The notes under the pieces were generated by a model, which was given only the letters and a program-made list of their open reading frames with translations, ran no database searches and was not told the DNA's origin. A DNA stretch of 64,000 nt, from contig NZ_JAPNLE010000011.1 in the NCBI RefSeq assembly GCF_026627925.1, positions 124,001 through 188,000 of the forward strand, read 5' to 3'. This document shows, in pieces, positions 10,213 through 19,884 of the stretch. The translations under genes and the position numbers were made by a program. The number at the start of each line of letters is the position of its first letter. The stretch's first letter is position 1. The stretch comes from Cupriavidus sp. D39. GTDB lineage: Bacteria; Pseudomonadota; Gammaproteobacteria; Burkholderiales; Burkholderiaceae.

Positions 10213-11660
10213 TATTCCCCATATATCGTTTATTTGCTGTACTCGTCATTGCGGCAATTTTTCCCAAATTTCTCGGACGCGAAGAGCCTCCTGTGGCCCC
10301 AAGATTCACGCAACATTGCGAGAGCCGCTCACCAGACCTACGCGGATCACCGCCTCGCTTTGCAAAGGACCGCGTGTCGCGTCCCCGGACGATTGCCCGT
10401 GAGTGCCTTTGAGTTGCACATCGGTCTCTCAATGAGCAAGGTCTGGCGGTAGTTCCCGCACCGTCACATTGCCGGCGCTGTCATTTATCCTTGTCTGCCC
10501 GCAGGATGTCTTCCGTCATCTCGCTTGCTTCAACGAAACGCGGGCTCCTTCACCCCAAAATTGCTTACAACCAACCTACTACGGCATAACCTCCAACTGA
10601 TCGCTAGCGCTTAACTCGAAATCAGCGCCAACTACAATCCACCATCGGAATGAACGCATCTGCCGAAGACCCTTCCGCGAAACATCGATATCGCTATCTG
10701 GCAATCCATCCGCTCTTTGCCATGTGGATCACGAAAATAAGCCTTACTGATTAGAGTCAGTAAAAACTGACTTTGCCTCTAGGATGGTCTCGTGTAAGCA
10801 TTATTTGCATGAGCAAATCTTAGGTAACGATGCGATAAGGTGTGAGCGTAAGCGCGAGATGGAGAGACGATCAAGGTAAATGATGAGGGCAGTGCAAGCC
10901 GCGCGAAGCGACTCGACAATGGTCATCACGGATGTTGATCGCGACGACGTGGATTGTTGATGCGCGGGCTCACGCCAGTGTCTTCAGCACGCAGTTCCTC
11001 GGTGCGTTGCCGCTTCGATCTGGCATGGCGCCGTTTTCAGCGGTGATGCCTGGAGCAGCGCTTGCCGCTCCGGATCGGTCTCGCAGCGGTTGAAGCGGCC
11101 CCAGCCTGAGGAGCGTGAACTTGTGTGGATGATTCCGGCCCATCATCACGTCACGTGGACTTTTCGAGCCGAGCTCCGAGTGCTTCGCGTTTCGACCGCA
11201 TTCCGCTGGCAATACGGGTCCAGATACTGGCCAGCGATTCGAACTGCCGCTGGATGTGAAACACGTCGCTGTGACAGAGTGTGTTTTGCCTTGTGCATTT
11301 TCCGGTAGACGAGCGGGCGGCTCGCGCCGTGCCGGGCGGCAGCCACGGGCGCTGATCGGTTCAGCGCCCGCTAAAGCCCGAACGGCCATGACCTTGCGTT
11401 CGTTGGCAATCACCTTCACGGTTGCAGCACAGGTCGATAGATGCATGGAGGCGTAACGGTGAAAAATGGGGCACCGTGATCTCTTGCAGCGTCATTCGGC
11501 TCCTCATATGTAACGCGCGTTGAAGCCGCCACAAGATATAAATTTCTGCTTGCATTTGCTTGGATTTTTCTCTTTGAGAATGCCTACAATTGGATCTGTA
11601 GGCATTCCGTTAGCGCGGAATTCTTGCACGCTGTACGGTCGACTCCCCGTTGACCTTCCT
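10213..11660. other. Non-coding or decayed stretch
   Basis: No convincing gene. Short open frames on both strands (for example around 10970-11446) give compositions typical of shadow frames. The stretch at about 11150-11460 on the minus strand has fragments that could be an eroded transposase (FESLASIWTRIASGMR in one frame), but I cannot assign a family. Confidence 0.4.
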
Positions 11661-11663
11661 CTC

Positions 11664-11694
11664 CCCCACACCATGTCCGGTGTGGGGTTTTTTT
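11664..11694 (+). terminator. Rho-independent terminator hairpin, group IIC intron target
   Basis: Stem CCCCACACC / GGTGTGGGG with loop ATGTCC, followed by seven T (11688-11694). The upstream gene it served is no longer recognisable. The group II intron sequence begins directly after the T run. Confidence 0.8.
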
Positions 11695-11935
11695 GTGCGT
11701 CCGGCAGGGCGCACTCACTATAGGGTTGAAGTCCCTTACACACCCGGCAAGGGGAAGTGTTAGCCAGAGGCAAGGGTTCCCCGGGCGACTGGGGGTCTGA
11801 AGGAAGCCCGAGGCAAAGCGCTGGCCTGACGAAGAGGAAGCGGATACGAGGCGAAGCATCGGGGTAGGCAGCAAAAAAGCCAAAGCCCAGTACGTGCACT
11901 GAACGATGCGGCGCATAGGCCACATACCATCGCGC
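11695..11935 (+). ncRNA. 5' fragment of a group IIC (bacterial class C) self-splicing intron
   Basis: It begins GTGCGTCCGGCAGGGCGCAC at the canonical 5' GTGCG. It follows the domain I order of group IIC introns such as that of Oceanobacillus iheyensis: TATAGGGTTGAAGTCCC, later GGCAAGGGTTCCCC, GGCGACTGGGGGTCTGAAGG, AAGCCCGAGGCAAAGC, then a TACGAGGCGAAGCAT stretch. Placement straight after a terminator T run is the known insertion preference of class C introns. Domains II-VI and the reverse-transcriptase gene are absent, so it is truncated and cannot splice. The 3' limit is approximate. Confidence 0.8.
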
Positions 11936-12074
11936 CCAAGTCAGCATCACGTCCGCGGATAGTGCAGGCGATTCAAGACCTCGCGACTTCCGGATTCATG
12001 CCCGTCTCACTGCACTGAATTCAATATCGCTAAATTCCATCGGATGCTTACTGCGACAGAACGCTCGCGCCGTC

Positions 12075-12809
12075 CTATCCCACTCGGCCTGGGACTTCCG
12101 GTTCGTTGGCTAACGAAGGGTAGTAGATCCAATGGCGGCCGTTATCGCTGAACCATGCGTACACCACGAATGCAGAGCAAACAGCTACCACCGACGTCCA
12201 CACGAACGCTCCCGATGTTCCCGTAGCTCGGAGGCCAGCGCTTATCAAAGACTCATCGGTCCATCCCATTCTGGGCGACCACGCATCCGCGATGGAGAAG
12301 CACACGGTGCTGAACATCAGGGAACCCAGTTGTTTGATCGAACGCTCAGCGCGTTCAAGTCGACGAAGGGAATCGTCATAGATCTTCATGAGGAAGGCGC
12401 TCTGTCCTTCAATTGCATGCTGATACACCTTGTAGACACTGACATATCCATACGGCCGGGGATACAGATTCTTGCTTACCAACGTCGAGAAGCCAGGCAC
12501 GTCCCAGATAAACTCATTCAAAAATCTCTTCAGAAAAAACTCGAGCGCAGGAAGCACGATCGCCACCAGCAATCCAAAAACCGCAACCGCAACTGCAACC
12601 AGCCCTAAGTTCTGCAGCAAGTCTTCGCCTGCAACTGGCCAACCAAGCAAGCCATGCCGACTATAGACTATGAGCGCCAAATCCGAGAACAGCAATACCG
12701 AGCTTATCCTCAGTGCCCAAGCTGCTTCCCAAGCTTTCTCAATCCAGACCGGGCCACCACTGAAGGCCGACTTGGCGGTGTCTAACTTCTGCTCTGTAGC
12801 GTTCAACAT
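12075..12809 (-). CDS. Hypothetical multi-pass membrane protein
   Basis: 244 residues, ATG start, intact. Hydrophobic segments lie at roughly residues 35-50, 65-92, 165-180 and 200-220, with a charged central region (KIYDDSLRRLERAERSIKQL) likely cytoplasmic and helical. No family recognised. It is isolated, with about 140 bp of empty sequence downstream and 600 bp upstream. Its location next to mobile debris leaves open an accessory role, such as an immunity or defence membrane protein, but nothing in the sequence proves this. Confidence 0.6.
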   Translation of the reverse strand: MLNATEQKLDTAKSAFSGGPVWIEKAWEAAWALRISSVLLFSDLALIVYSRHGLLGWPVAGEDLLQNLGLVAVAVAVFGLLVAIVLPALEFFLKRFLNEFIWDVPGFSTLVSKNLYPRPYGYVSVYKVYQHAIEGQSAFLMKIYDDSLRRLERAERSIKQLGSLMFSTVCFSIADAWSPRMGWTDESLISAGLRATGTSGAFVWTSVVAVCSAFVVYAWFSDNGRHWIYYPSLANEPEVPGRVG

Positions 12810-13438
12810 GTTAGTAAGATCTCAATGGACTGTCGCATCCAATTATCGTCTGTACTCATTCAGCACTTGGGTCATAGATCGCCGGCCTCGTGCCGTACCT
12901 CATCGACCGACACGGCGCAATAATGGCGTACGCGGTCTCCGCTCGGGCTGGGCGTGTCAATGCCGGGTTCTTGGGACGAATAGGAGCAGCTGATTGCGTA
13001 CCTGGCGATGCCAACTTGCCGAACCGGTGACCCCCGATGAGCCCTTTCAGAGGCCCACGGGTATCATCCATCTATAGCCGCGTTATCCTTGGTGAATCGA
13101 TCCTTTCTACTGCAAACAGCACAAGTCAACCTATGGCTTTGAAAGAAGGCTCCCATTTTTTCCCGGCCTCCGGACGACGCTGATGGTCACAACATCACCT
13201 CATCTAGGGTAGAGGCTCGGGCAAATAGCTCAACACCGTATCCGCCCACGACGAAACACCGCCGCATAAGCATGTACCGACTAGGCTATGAACGGCACCG
13301 GCGCACGGTATTTGCCAATCTTTGATATTTACATAAGCCACAATCGGATACCGAGCAAATACGAGCAAAACTATGTGTGTTTTGCGGTGCCGGCTCCGCG
13401 TAGTTTTTGTATTCATCCAAGGGTGAAACTGCGCTCTT
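12810..13438. other. Intergenic, no gene seen
   Basis: Only short shadow-like frames. No RNA gene or repeat recognised. Confidence 0.4.
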
Positions 13439-13954
13439 TCAGAAGGGTAGTTTTAACTGCAATGCCACACAGCCATCTACCTTATCCTTGAGGCTAGGTA
13501 TCCAGATAAGGTTTACGCCAACGTACCGAGTCTGAAATGTGATAACCGGCAATACCAATGGGAAGAACTTTCCGCCGTGTATCCCGGGATACCCATCAGC
13601 GGCGCCCGCGAAGAAGCCGAAGCCAAATTGCTCCCAATGCCATGGCTGCCACACAATCCCACCATAGCTCGTCGTGCGGTGTATGCTATTCTTGTAGGTG
13701 CCCACCGCCACGGAAATGATCTCATTGAATTGATATTCCGCACCCATCCCCCAATTCCGCTCGTTATAGTTGGCGTGTCTGTTGAAATGATGGGAAACGA
13801 ATCCTGAATTTAGCCAAAAATTTTGAACGGAGCGTTCTTCGACTGGTAAATCGTCCCGCTGATAAGCCATCGCTTGTAGCGGCGGCACATACAGAGTGCA
13901 TGCGAGAGCTATCCAAGCATGGGTGAGATACCTGCAAGTACATGCTCGGAGCAA
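13439..13954 (-). CDS. Putative outer-membrane beta-barrel protein
   Basis: 171 residues with a cleavable-looking signal peptide (hydrophobic WIALACTLYVPPLQAMA). Alternating aromatic/polar strands follow (NERNWGMGAEYQF, IISVAVGTYKNS, YGGIVWQPWHW, FGFGFFAGAADG, YVGVNLIWIPS), and it ends in LKLPF with a C-terminal Phe, as expected of an outer-membrane barrel. About eight strands fit the length, so it resembles small PagP/OmpW-sized barrels without being assignable to either. The small membrane frame at 13990 lies 36 bp upstream on the same strand and may be co-transcribed. Confidence 0.6.
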   Translation of the reverse strand: MLRACTCRYLTHAWIALACTLYVPPLQAMAYQRDDLPVEERSVQNFWLNSGFVSHHFNRHANYNERNWGMGAEYQFNEIISVAVGTYKNSIHRTTSYGGIVWQPWHWEQFGFGFFAGAADGYPGIHGGKFFPLVLPVITFQTRYVGVNLIWIPSLKDKVDGCVALQLKLPF

Positions 13955-13989
13955 TGGCAGCTGGCTTACGAGAATTGCAGTAGGTCTGA

Positions 13990-14196
13990 TTACCTTTCCT
14001 TTGCCGTCGAGTCCACCATGGAATGCCGAGGCGCGCTATCGGACGGTCCACCGCCATCGACTGCCCGCTCATCATTGTGATCCCATGATGAATAAGTAAT
14101 CGCTATTGCGGCCGCGGAGATACAGGCACCCAACGATAGACTAGCTGTAATGATCCCCACAATTTGCAACCAAGTCAAAATTATGTCTGCATTCAT
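13990..14196 (-). CDS. Small hypothetical membrane protein
   Basis: 68 residues with one strong hydrophobic helix (LQIVGIITASLSLGACISAA) near the N-terminus and a polar tail. No family recognised. It is plausibly in the same transcript as the barrel protein downstream. Confidence 0.4.
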   Translation of the reverse strand: MNADIILTWLQIVGIITASLSLGACISAAAIAITYSSWDHNDERAVDGGGPSDSAPRHSMVDSTAKER

Positions 14197-14286
14197 AGCA
14201 CGATGGCGACCATTCTCAGTCTGGCCGGATCAAATTTGTCGTCGGGTTCGCGATACGATGAGTCGACAGAATCGACCGCATCAAAT

Positions 14287-15416
14287 GGGCGTTGTTGCAT
14301 AAATCGGACTTAAAAACACAGAGACTCCTGTGATCCGAAATTCAGACGATGCGGACGGACTTCGGGCGTGCAAGAGCCGCCATGCGGTTAAGCACGCCTA
14401 CGCGGATCGCCACTTCTGTTGCTTGCGAGCCGATGCCACGCGCCCAGAGGCGATTACCCGTGAGCGTCTTGAGCCGGTACATCAGGTTCTCGACCAGCGA
14501 GCGGCGGTGGTAGTCGCAGCTCTTCTTCCATTCCCCTCGCCCGTTTCGCGCAATGGCGTCGATGGCCTCGTTGCGCCACTGGGCGCCGGGCGTTTTCTCA
14601 GACCAAGGCGCAGCCCCTTCGCGCGGTGGGATCGACGGTTGCGCGCCGCGGGCTTCGATTTGAGCGTGACATTCCCGCGTGTCATACGCGCCGTCACCGC
14701 CAACGGTTCCGATCGGCACGTCTGCAGGGACCTGATCGAGCAGATCGGGCAACACATCGGCATCGGCGACATCCTGATGCGTCATCAGCGCCGCGCATAC
14801 CTGGCCGCTCTTCGTATCCAGAGCCAGATGCACCTTGCGCCAGGTGCGCCGCTTCGAGTAGCCGTGTTTGCGCACCTTCCATTCGCCTTCGCCGTACAGC
14901 TTCACGCCGGTGCTGTCCACCAGCAGGTGCATCGGTTCGCCGTTGTACATGGCGGGCAACTTCACCGCGAGCTCCTGCGCTCGGCGGCTCAACGTCGTGT
15001 AGTTGGGTACCGGCAACTCGGGGAATGCGAGCTTGCGCAGGCTACACGCGAAGCCCTGGAGGGCCCGCAGAGGCAGATGGAAGACCTGCTTGAGCCCAAG
15101 CAGCATCTGAATCGCTGCGTCCGAGTAGACGTGCGGCCGCCCCCGCCTGGGCGATGTGCCCTCGGGCGCCGTGCCCAGTACGCTTTCGTCAATCCACATC
15201 GTCACGTCGCCTCTCGCAATCAAGCCAGCGTTGTAGCTCGCCCAGTTCCTGACACGATAGACACCTTTCGGCTCGCTTCGCTCGTGTTCGTCCTTGCGCA
15301 TCTTCTCGGGAAAAAGTCGAGAATCTACGCAAGTCCCCGGAAAGTTAACAGACGTGCCACCCTGGCTGTTGCGCGTAAACGTCAGCTAGCACAGCCGGAT
15401 TTATGCAACAACGCCC
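14287..15416 (-). mobile_element. IS5-family element (second type)
   Basis: 1130 bp with perfect 19-bp ends GGGCGTTGTTGCATAAATC at 14287 and their complement ending at 15416. It is flanked by ATCAAAT at 14280-14286 and 15417-15423 as a target duplication. Unrelated at DNA level to the other IS5 pair. Confidence 0.92.
14342..15301 (-). CDS. IS5-family transposase
   Basis: 319 residues, intact. DDE layout: LLVDSTGVKLYG (Asp 1), RRTWRKVHLALD, GDGAYDTRECH (Asp 2), then SLVENLMYRLKTLTG (Glu). It occupies most of a complete element with matching ends, so it is likely functional. Confidence 0.92.
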   Translation of the reverse strand: MRKDEHERSEPKGVYRVRNWASYNAGLIARGDVTMWIDESVLGTAPEGTSPRRGRPHVYSDAAIQMLLGLKQVFHLPLRALQGFACSLRKLAFPELPVPNYTTLSRRAQELAVKLPAMYNGEPMHLLVDSTGVKLYGEGEWKVRKHGYSKRRTWRKVHLALDTKSGQVCAALMTHQDVADADVLPDLLDQVPADVPIGTVGGDGAYDTRECHAQIEARGAQPSIPPREGAAPWSEKTPGAQWRNEAIDAIARNGRGEWKKSCDYHRRSLVENLMYRLKTLTGNRLWARGIGSQATEVAIRVGVLNRMAALARPKSVRIV

Positions 15417-15459
15417 ATCAAATGCGCTCAGTATCTCATCGTTCCGTTCTGTCAAAAGC

Positions 15460-16271
15460 CTACTCAAATTTTCCCAAACAGATCCAAAGCTGACTTCCTG
15501 CTTCGTCGAGACTGGTTTCCTTACCCCCAGGACCAGAGCCTTCCTCTCCATAGGCTGACACCGTGGAACTCACGGCGTAACTGCGCAAGTTGATCGCGGC
15601 GGTCACGTCACGGTCGTGAGGTGTGCCGCAACTCGGGCACGTCCACTCCCTGACGGACAGCGGCAGCGCATCCATCTTGTATCCGCAGCACGAACACGTC
15701 TTGCTGTTGGCGAACCAGCGATCCGCCACCACCACCACGCCCCCTAGCATCGCCGCCTTATACTCCATCTGCCGGCGGAACTCGAAGAAGCCCACGTCAG
15801 CGACCGAGCGCGCCAGATGTCGGTTCTTCGTCATTCCGCGCACATTCAGGTCCTCGATGCCGATGGTGTGGAACCGGCGCGCCAGGTCGCTGGTGAGCTT
15901 GTGCAAGGCATCGTAACGAATACAGGAGACCCGGGCATGCAGCCGGGCGAGCTTGGCTTTGGCCTTCTTGCGGTTGGCCGAGCTTTTCTGCTCTTGATCG
16001 CATCACCCAGCTGCATGATCGCCATCTGCGGTGCGTTCTTCGCGACTTCCAGCATCCAGGGGAACTGCTCGCGCTTCACCGCGTTCAACTGGCGGCGCAA
16101 CGCGGCTTGCGATGGATCGGCTGAGTGGAACCGGCCTTGTGTGCGTTGAATTGGCGTTTCCACTCGGCTAGCGCCCAGTTGTAGGCGAAACGCGCCACAC
16201 CAGCCGCCCGAGCGAAGTAGGTCGCCTGCACGTTGTTTCGGGGCAAGCGCGATCTTGTGAGCAATCAGCAT
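15460..16271 (-). pseudogene. tnpB: TnpB (RNA-guided nuclease of IS607/IS605-type elements), internally deleted
   Basis: The N-terminus reads MLIAHKIAL, is disturbed by two compensating frameshifts, and returns to SQAALRRQLNAVKREQ and NAPQMAIMQLGDA. A large deletion follows near 15990, where the reading jumps to KAKLARLHARVS. The C-terminal part (15460-15906) keeps the RuvC Glu region IGIEDLNVRGM, a four-Cys zinc ribbon (CSCCGYK ... CPSCGTPHDRD) and the last RuvC Asp in DRDVTAAINL. The first RuvC Asp lies in the deleted segment, so the nuclease is dead. The gene is preceded directly by an IS607-type HTH fragment. Confidence 0.85.
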
Positions 16272-16492
16272 GTTTGAGATTTCTCCTGCGCCACGCGTCT
16301 CATCCCATCAAGTAGCTCCAACTGGTCAGGCACGAGGTACAGATCGGGCCGCAGCTTCGTCAGATCATAGCGTCGATGGCCGCCTGCCATATACGCAGCA
16401 ATCAGCTTCCCATTGGCCTCCCACCGACGCAACGTCGTCACCGACACGCCCAATGCTCCAGCCGCTTCGCCTATGCTCACAAATCTTTCCAT
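16265..16492 (-). pseudogene. IS607-type serine transposase (TnpA), only the MerR-like DNA-binding domain left
   Basis: Reads MERFVSIGEAAGALGVSV then TTLRRWEANGKL and AGGHRRYDLTKLRPD, the N-terminal MerR-type HTH of IS607 TnpA. The catalytic serine-recombinase domain is missing; after LRP the frame runs through unrelated residues and overlaps the start of tnpB by a few bases. Together with the internal deletion in tnpB this marks a dead IS607-like element. Confidence 0.8.
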
Positions 16493-17106
16493 TCTGCACA
16501 GACTCGCATAGGTTTGGTTAGGTTCCGATCAATCTGCTAGCGCCTCATGTGGCTGTCTCGCGAATGGACGCTAAAACGCCGGACGCCACTTCAGCAACTC
16601 GGCGCTAGCCGTGAACAGCGCCTCTCCCAGTCGCTGGGGCGCATAATTTCGATGGTCCAGACGAAGTCTCACACGCCACAAAGCATGGAAATCTGAGCAT
16701 TTATGACGGTACTCCAAAGGCTTATACCGTACCGCCCGCGCGCGCCCCCGCCCGCAGGAAGACGTCGCGGTCCATGACAGCGCACATTCGTTCACTTCCT
16801 GGTCGATGCTTTGGGCGCATGATGATAGGGCACCCCAATACTCAGAAGCGCTCATGCACAATGAACGTCCTGAGATCTATCCTCGGTTGTATACTTTCCG
16901 TTTCGATCCCAGTCGATGGCCCCCGTCTGTTGGCTGGCATTTTCCCAAGCGACGCGCGCCCAAACGCGATCTCGTCGCTTGGGCGTTTTGTCACTAAGCG
17001 CCCTCTTCAGCTTGCTGTCCGCGATTGGACGTGGTTCGAGGTTGGCGGCGGTGCGCACGTTTGTGCGCCATACCGCGTGTCGCACTCTGAGTTCTGATTT
17101 TTCCGG
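16493..17106. other. Intergenic stretch, no gene supported
   Basis: A 96-codon minus-strand frame at 16571-16861 has no recognisable features. The only clear structure is the hairpin at 16944-16989. Confidence 0.4.
16944..16989 (+). terminator. Long-stem terminator-like hairpin
   Basis: Perfect 11-bp stem CCCAAGCGACG (16944-16954) / CGTCGCTTGGG (16973-16983) with an 18-nt loop, followed by CGTTTTG. The T tract is short, so it is a moderate candidate; the upstream gene is not identifiable. Confidence 0.5.
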
Positions 17107-17974
17107 GGCGGCCTCAAATCTGAAGTGCAACACCTTGCTTCGGGTAAGGTGTTCAGATGCAAAGCAGAACTTCGTACCAACAACTTCAGCCAGAGGAACG
17201 CATGACGATTGCGAGCATGAGCCAGAGCGGTTCGAGTGTGCGGGCCATGGCCCGCACACTCGGGCGCTCGGCGGGCACCGTCAGCCGTGAACTGAGGCGA
17301 AACAGTTGTGCGCTGCGTGGCTACGCGAGCCTGTCGGCGCAGGCCATGAGGCAGGCGCGGCGGGTTCAGGCGCGCCCGGTAGCGAAGCTCGATCCGCAAC
17401 ACGCTCGGTGGGGCGCGGTGCTGACTTTGTTGGATTGGAAGTGGTCGCCGCAACAGATCGCCGGTATCCTGAAGCGAGTGTGGCCCGAGGACCCCAGCAT
17501 GCATGTATCTCACGAGACGATCTACACGGCCATTTACGCGCAGCCCAGGGGCGAGTTGCGCCGTCAGCTCATCGCCTGTCTGCGCCATGGCCGCAGCACA
17601 CGCATGCCACGCAAGCGCGGGGTTGATCGACGCGGGCAGATTCCTGAGATGGTCAGCATCCATGTGCGCCCGCCCGAGGTCGAGGACCGCGTCATGCCGG
17701 GCCACTGGGAGGGTGACTTCATCAAGGGCGCGGGCAACAAGTCTTCGGTGGGCGTGCTGGTCGAACGCAGCAGTCGTCTGGTGCTGTTGGCCAAGATGGA
17801 TGACGCTACTGCGGCCTCGGCGCTGGCCGGCTTTTCTGCCAAGCTCAATTCGATTGCTGAGCCGCTGCGCCAAAGCCTGACGTACGACCAGGGAAAGGAG
17901 ATGACGCGCCACAGCCCCCGTGGCAGACTAGTTGACGCCTCTAAATTCTTTTCAAGAGAAAGATAGAGGCATAG

Positions 17975-18465
17975 ATGAAAGCAAAGTATTCTTCGGCATT
18001 CATAGAGCAAGCGCGGGTCAAGGCGTATTCCCGCGGAGAGCGGACAGTACATGCCGTGGCGGAAGATCTGAACGTCAGCTATCACACCTTAAAGAACTGG
18101 ATGAAAAAGAAACCGGCAGGCCAGGTTGGCGCGCTAGCGCAGCATGAGAGACGCCCGCAGGATTGGCGGGCGGAAGAGCAATTGCTGGCGCTGCAGGAAA
18201 CGCACGGTCTGTCGGAGGAAGCTTTGCATGCATGGTGCCGGGAAAAAGGCTTGTTTGCCCATCACCTGGCGGAGTGGAAGGCGGCGTTTTGTCTCCAAGG
18301 CAAAGGTGTCGCGACCGGTGCTGGTCCGGAGTTGCGTGGGCTGAAAGAAGAAGTAGAGCAGCTCAAGCGAGCGCTGCAGCGCAAAGACCGCGCCTTAGCG
18401 GAGGCGGCGGCATTGCTGGTGCTGCAAAAAAGTTCCGAGCGCTCTGGGAGGACGAGGTCAGATGA
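17975..18465 (+). CDS. IS3-family OrfA (DNA-binding subunit)
   Basis: Starts MKAKYSSAFIEQARVKAY with an HTH (HAVAEDLNVSYHTLKNWM) and a C-terminal leucine-rich coiled coil (LKEEVEQLKRALQRKDRAL). The as-read frame runs on to 18565, but IS3 OrfA proteins of this group normally end shortly after a LLVLQKK-type motif. One extra A in the A6 run near 18425-18430 would give FRALWEDEVR and a TGA at 18463-18465 overlapping the orfB ATG. Either a base is missing or this is a slippage site. Confidence 0.75.
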
Positions 18466-19541
18466 CCGCCCTGACAGAGCGCAATCAGATCATTGGTTTG
18501 CTGGAAGAGGCCATGACGATGGGGGCACGGCAGGATCGGGCTTGTGCGGCGATCAATCTGAGTGAGAGCACCTTGCAACGCTGGCGGCGCGATACGCAAC
18601 GAGGCGATCAGCGGCCTATGCGGGTGCAACTGCCTAAAAACCGACTCAGCGCCCTGGAGCGCCAGCGCGTGTTGGCAGTGGCCAACTCGGCCGAATTCGG
18701 TCATCTCCCGCCCAGCCAGATCGTCCCGCGGTTGGCCGATCAAGGGCAGTACCTTGCCTCGGAGTCGACATTTAATCGCATTCTGAAAGCGGAAAACCAG
18801 CTCAAACACCGAGGTGCCCAGCAGCCGGCCCAGCCTCGCAGCAAGCCGCGCGCGCTATGCGCGACGACCTCGAATGAGTTGTTCAGTTGGGACATCACCT
18901 ATTTGCCTACCCATGTGAAAGGCCTGTATTTTTACTTGTACTTGTTCTTGGATATTTTTAGCCGCAAGATCGTTGGCTGGCAAGTCTATGAAACCGAGAG
19001 CAGCGAACTGGCCGCCCAGGTGATGCGCGATATTTGCCTGCGCGAGCGTATTGCGCCGCATCAGGTTGTGCTGCACTCGGACAACGGCAGCCCAATGAAG
19101 GGGGCCACGATGCTCGCTACCCTGCAAGCGCTGGGCGTAGCGCCTTCGTTCAGCCGCCCCGCGGTCAGCAACGACAACCCGTTCTCTGAATCGCTCTTTA
19201 GAACGATGAAATACCGGCCCACTCATCCATGCCGGCCGTTCGCCACTGTGTTCGCCGCCCGGCATTGGGTCGACACATTTGTACAGTGGTACAACCACGA
19301 GCATCGTCATAGTGCAATCAACTTCGTCACGCCCGCGGAGCGACATGCCGGCTTGGACACTGCGCTGCTCATCCAACGCGCTGCTGTCTACGAAGCTGCA
19401 AAAGCACGGCACCCGCATCGCTGGAGCGGCCCGATTCGTAACTGGCAGCCGGTCCTCGTCGTCCATCTCAACCCCGATCACCACGCCACCGAACAGCGAC
19501 GCCAACCATTGGAGGGCTTAGACTCAAAACTTGCCGCTTAA
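18462..19541 (+). CDS. IS3-family OrfB (DDE transposase)
   Basis: 359 residues with a complete rve-type catalytic core: FSWDITYLP (Asp 1), LDIFSRKIVGW, VVLHSDNGSPMKG (Asp 2) and NPFSESLFRTMKYRP (Glu), then the WYNHEHRHSAI tail typical of IS3 OrfB. It overlaps orfA by ATGA. Intact. Confidence 0.9.
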   Translation: MTALTERNQIIGLLEEAMTMGARQDRACAAINLSESTLQRWRRDTQRGDQRPMRVQLPKNRLSALERQRVLAVANSAEFGHLPPSQIVPRLADQGQYLASESTFNRILKAENQLKHRGAQQPAQPRSKPRALCATTSNELFSWDITYLPTHVKGLYFYLYLFLDIFSRKIVGWQVYETESSELAAQVMRDICLRERIAPHQVVLHSDNGSPMKGATMLATLQALGVAPSFSRPAVSNDNPFSESLFRTMKYRPTHPCRPFATVFAARHWVDTFVQWYNHEHRHSAINFVTPAERHAGLDTALLIQRAAVYEAAKARHPHRWSGPIRNWQPVLVVHLNPDHHATEQRRQPLEGLDSKLAA

Positions 19542-19884
19542 AGTCAAAAGTTTAGGCGTCAACTAGCTTGAAATCCGCCGACAGTGAGCTTAGCGCCAAC
19601 ACTGGCGTCAAGGTGTACTTTTGCGATCCGCACAGCCCCTGGCAGCGTGGCACTTGTGAGAACACCAACGGGCTGCTGCGCCAGTACCTGCCCAAGGGCA
19701 CCGACTTGTCCGTGCACACACAAGAAGAACTCGACGCAATTGCCGACAGCTTGAACAAACGACCTCGTGCTACGCACGCGTTCCACTCCCCACTGGAGGT
19801 GTTCGCTCGTATGCTCAAACAAGTTTCTCACCTCCCAACTTCAATTCACTGACGCGGGTGTTGCACTTGGGACTTGAAACCGCC

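Larger units (their letters stand above)
17915..19580 (+). mobile_element. IS3-family element nested in an IS30 copy
   Basis: 1666 bp flanked by ACAG (17911-17914 and 19581-19584), located exactly by comparison with the uninterrupted copy 1. Both ends carry CTAGTTGACGCCT in inverted orientation about 13-15 bp inside the boundary. It encodes orfA and orfB in the usual IS3 order with an ATGA overlap. Confidence 0.88.
17157..19852 (+). pseudogene. IS30-family transposase split by an IS3-family insertion
   Basis: N-terminal part 17157-17914 is in frame through the site where copy 1 is broken (IYAQPRGELRRQLIA) and ends at KEMTRHS. The C-terminal part resumes at 19581 with [17 protein letters not shown] and runs to SHLPTSIH. 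The protein would be intact without the insertion. Confidence 0.9.
17107..19884 (+). mobile_element. IS30-family element, copy 2, interrupted by an IS3-family element
   Basis: Same ends as copy 1, with a CGG target duplication (17104-17106 and 19885-19887). Removing the nested element (1666 bp plus a 4-bp duplication) leaves 1108 bp, one base shorter than frameshifted copy 1. Copy 2 is therefore the intact parental sequence before the insertion. Confidence 0.92.

Noticed and set aside
10970..11446. 158-codon minus-strand frame
   Set aside because: Composition is like a shadow frame, and competing frames of similar quality exist on both strands; at most a decayed mobile element.
14330..15493. 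387-codon plus-strand frame
   Set aside because: Antisense shadow of the IS5-family transposase at 14342-15301, Arg/Ala/His-rich with no family features.
16571..16861. 96-codon minus-strand frame
   Set aside because: No recognisable domain or start signal; lies between IS remnants.
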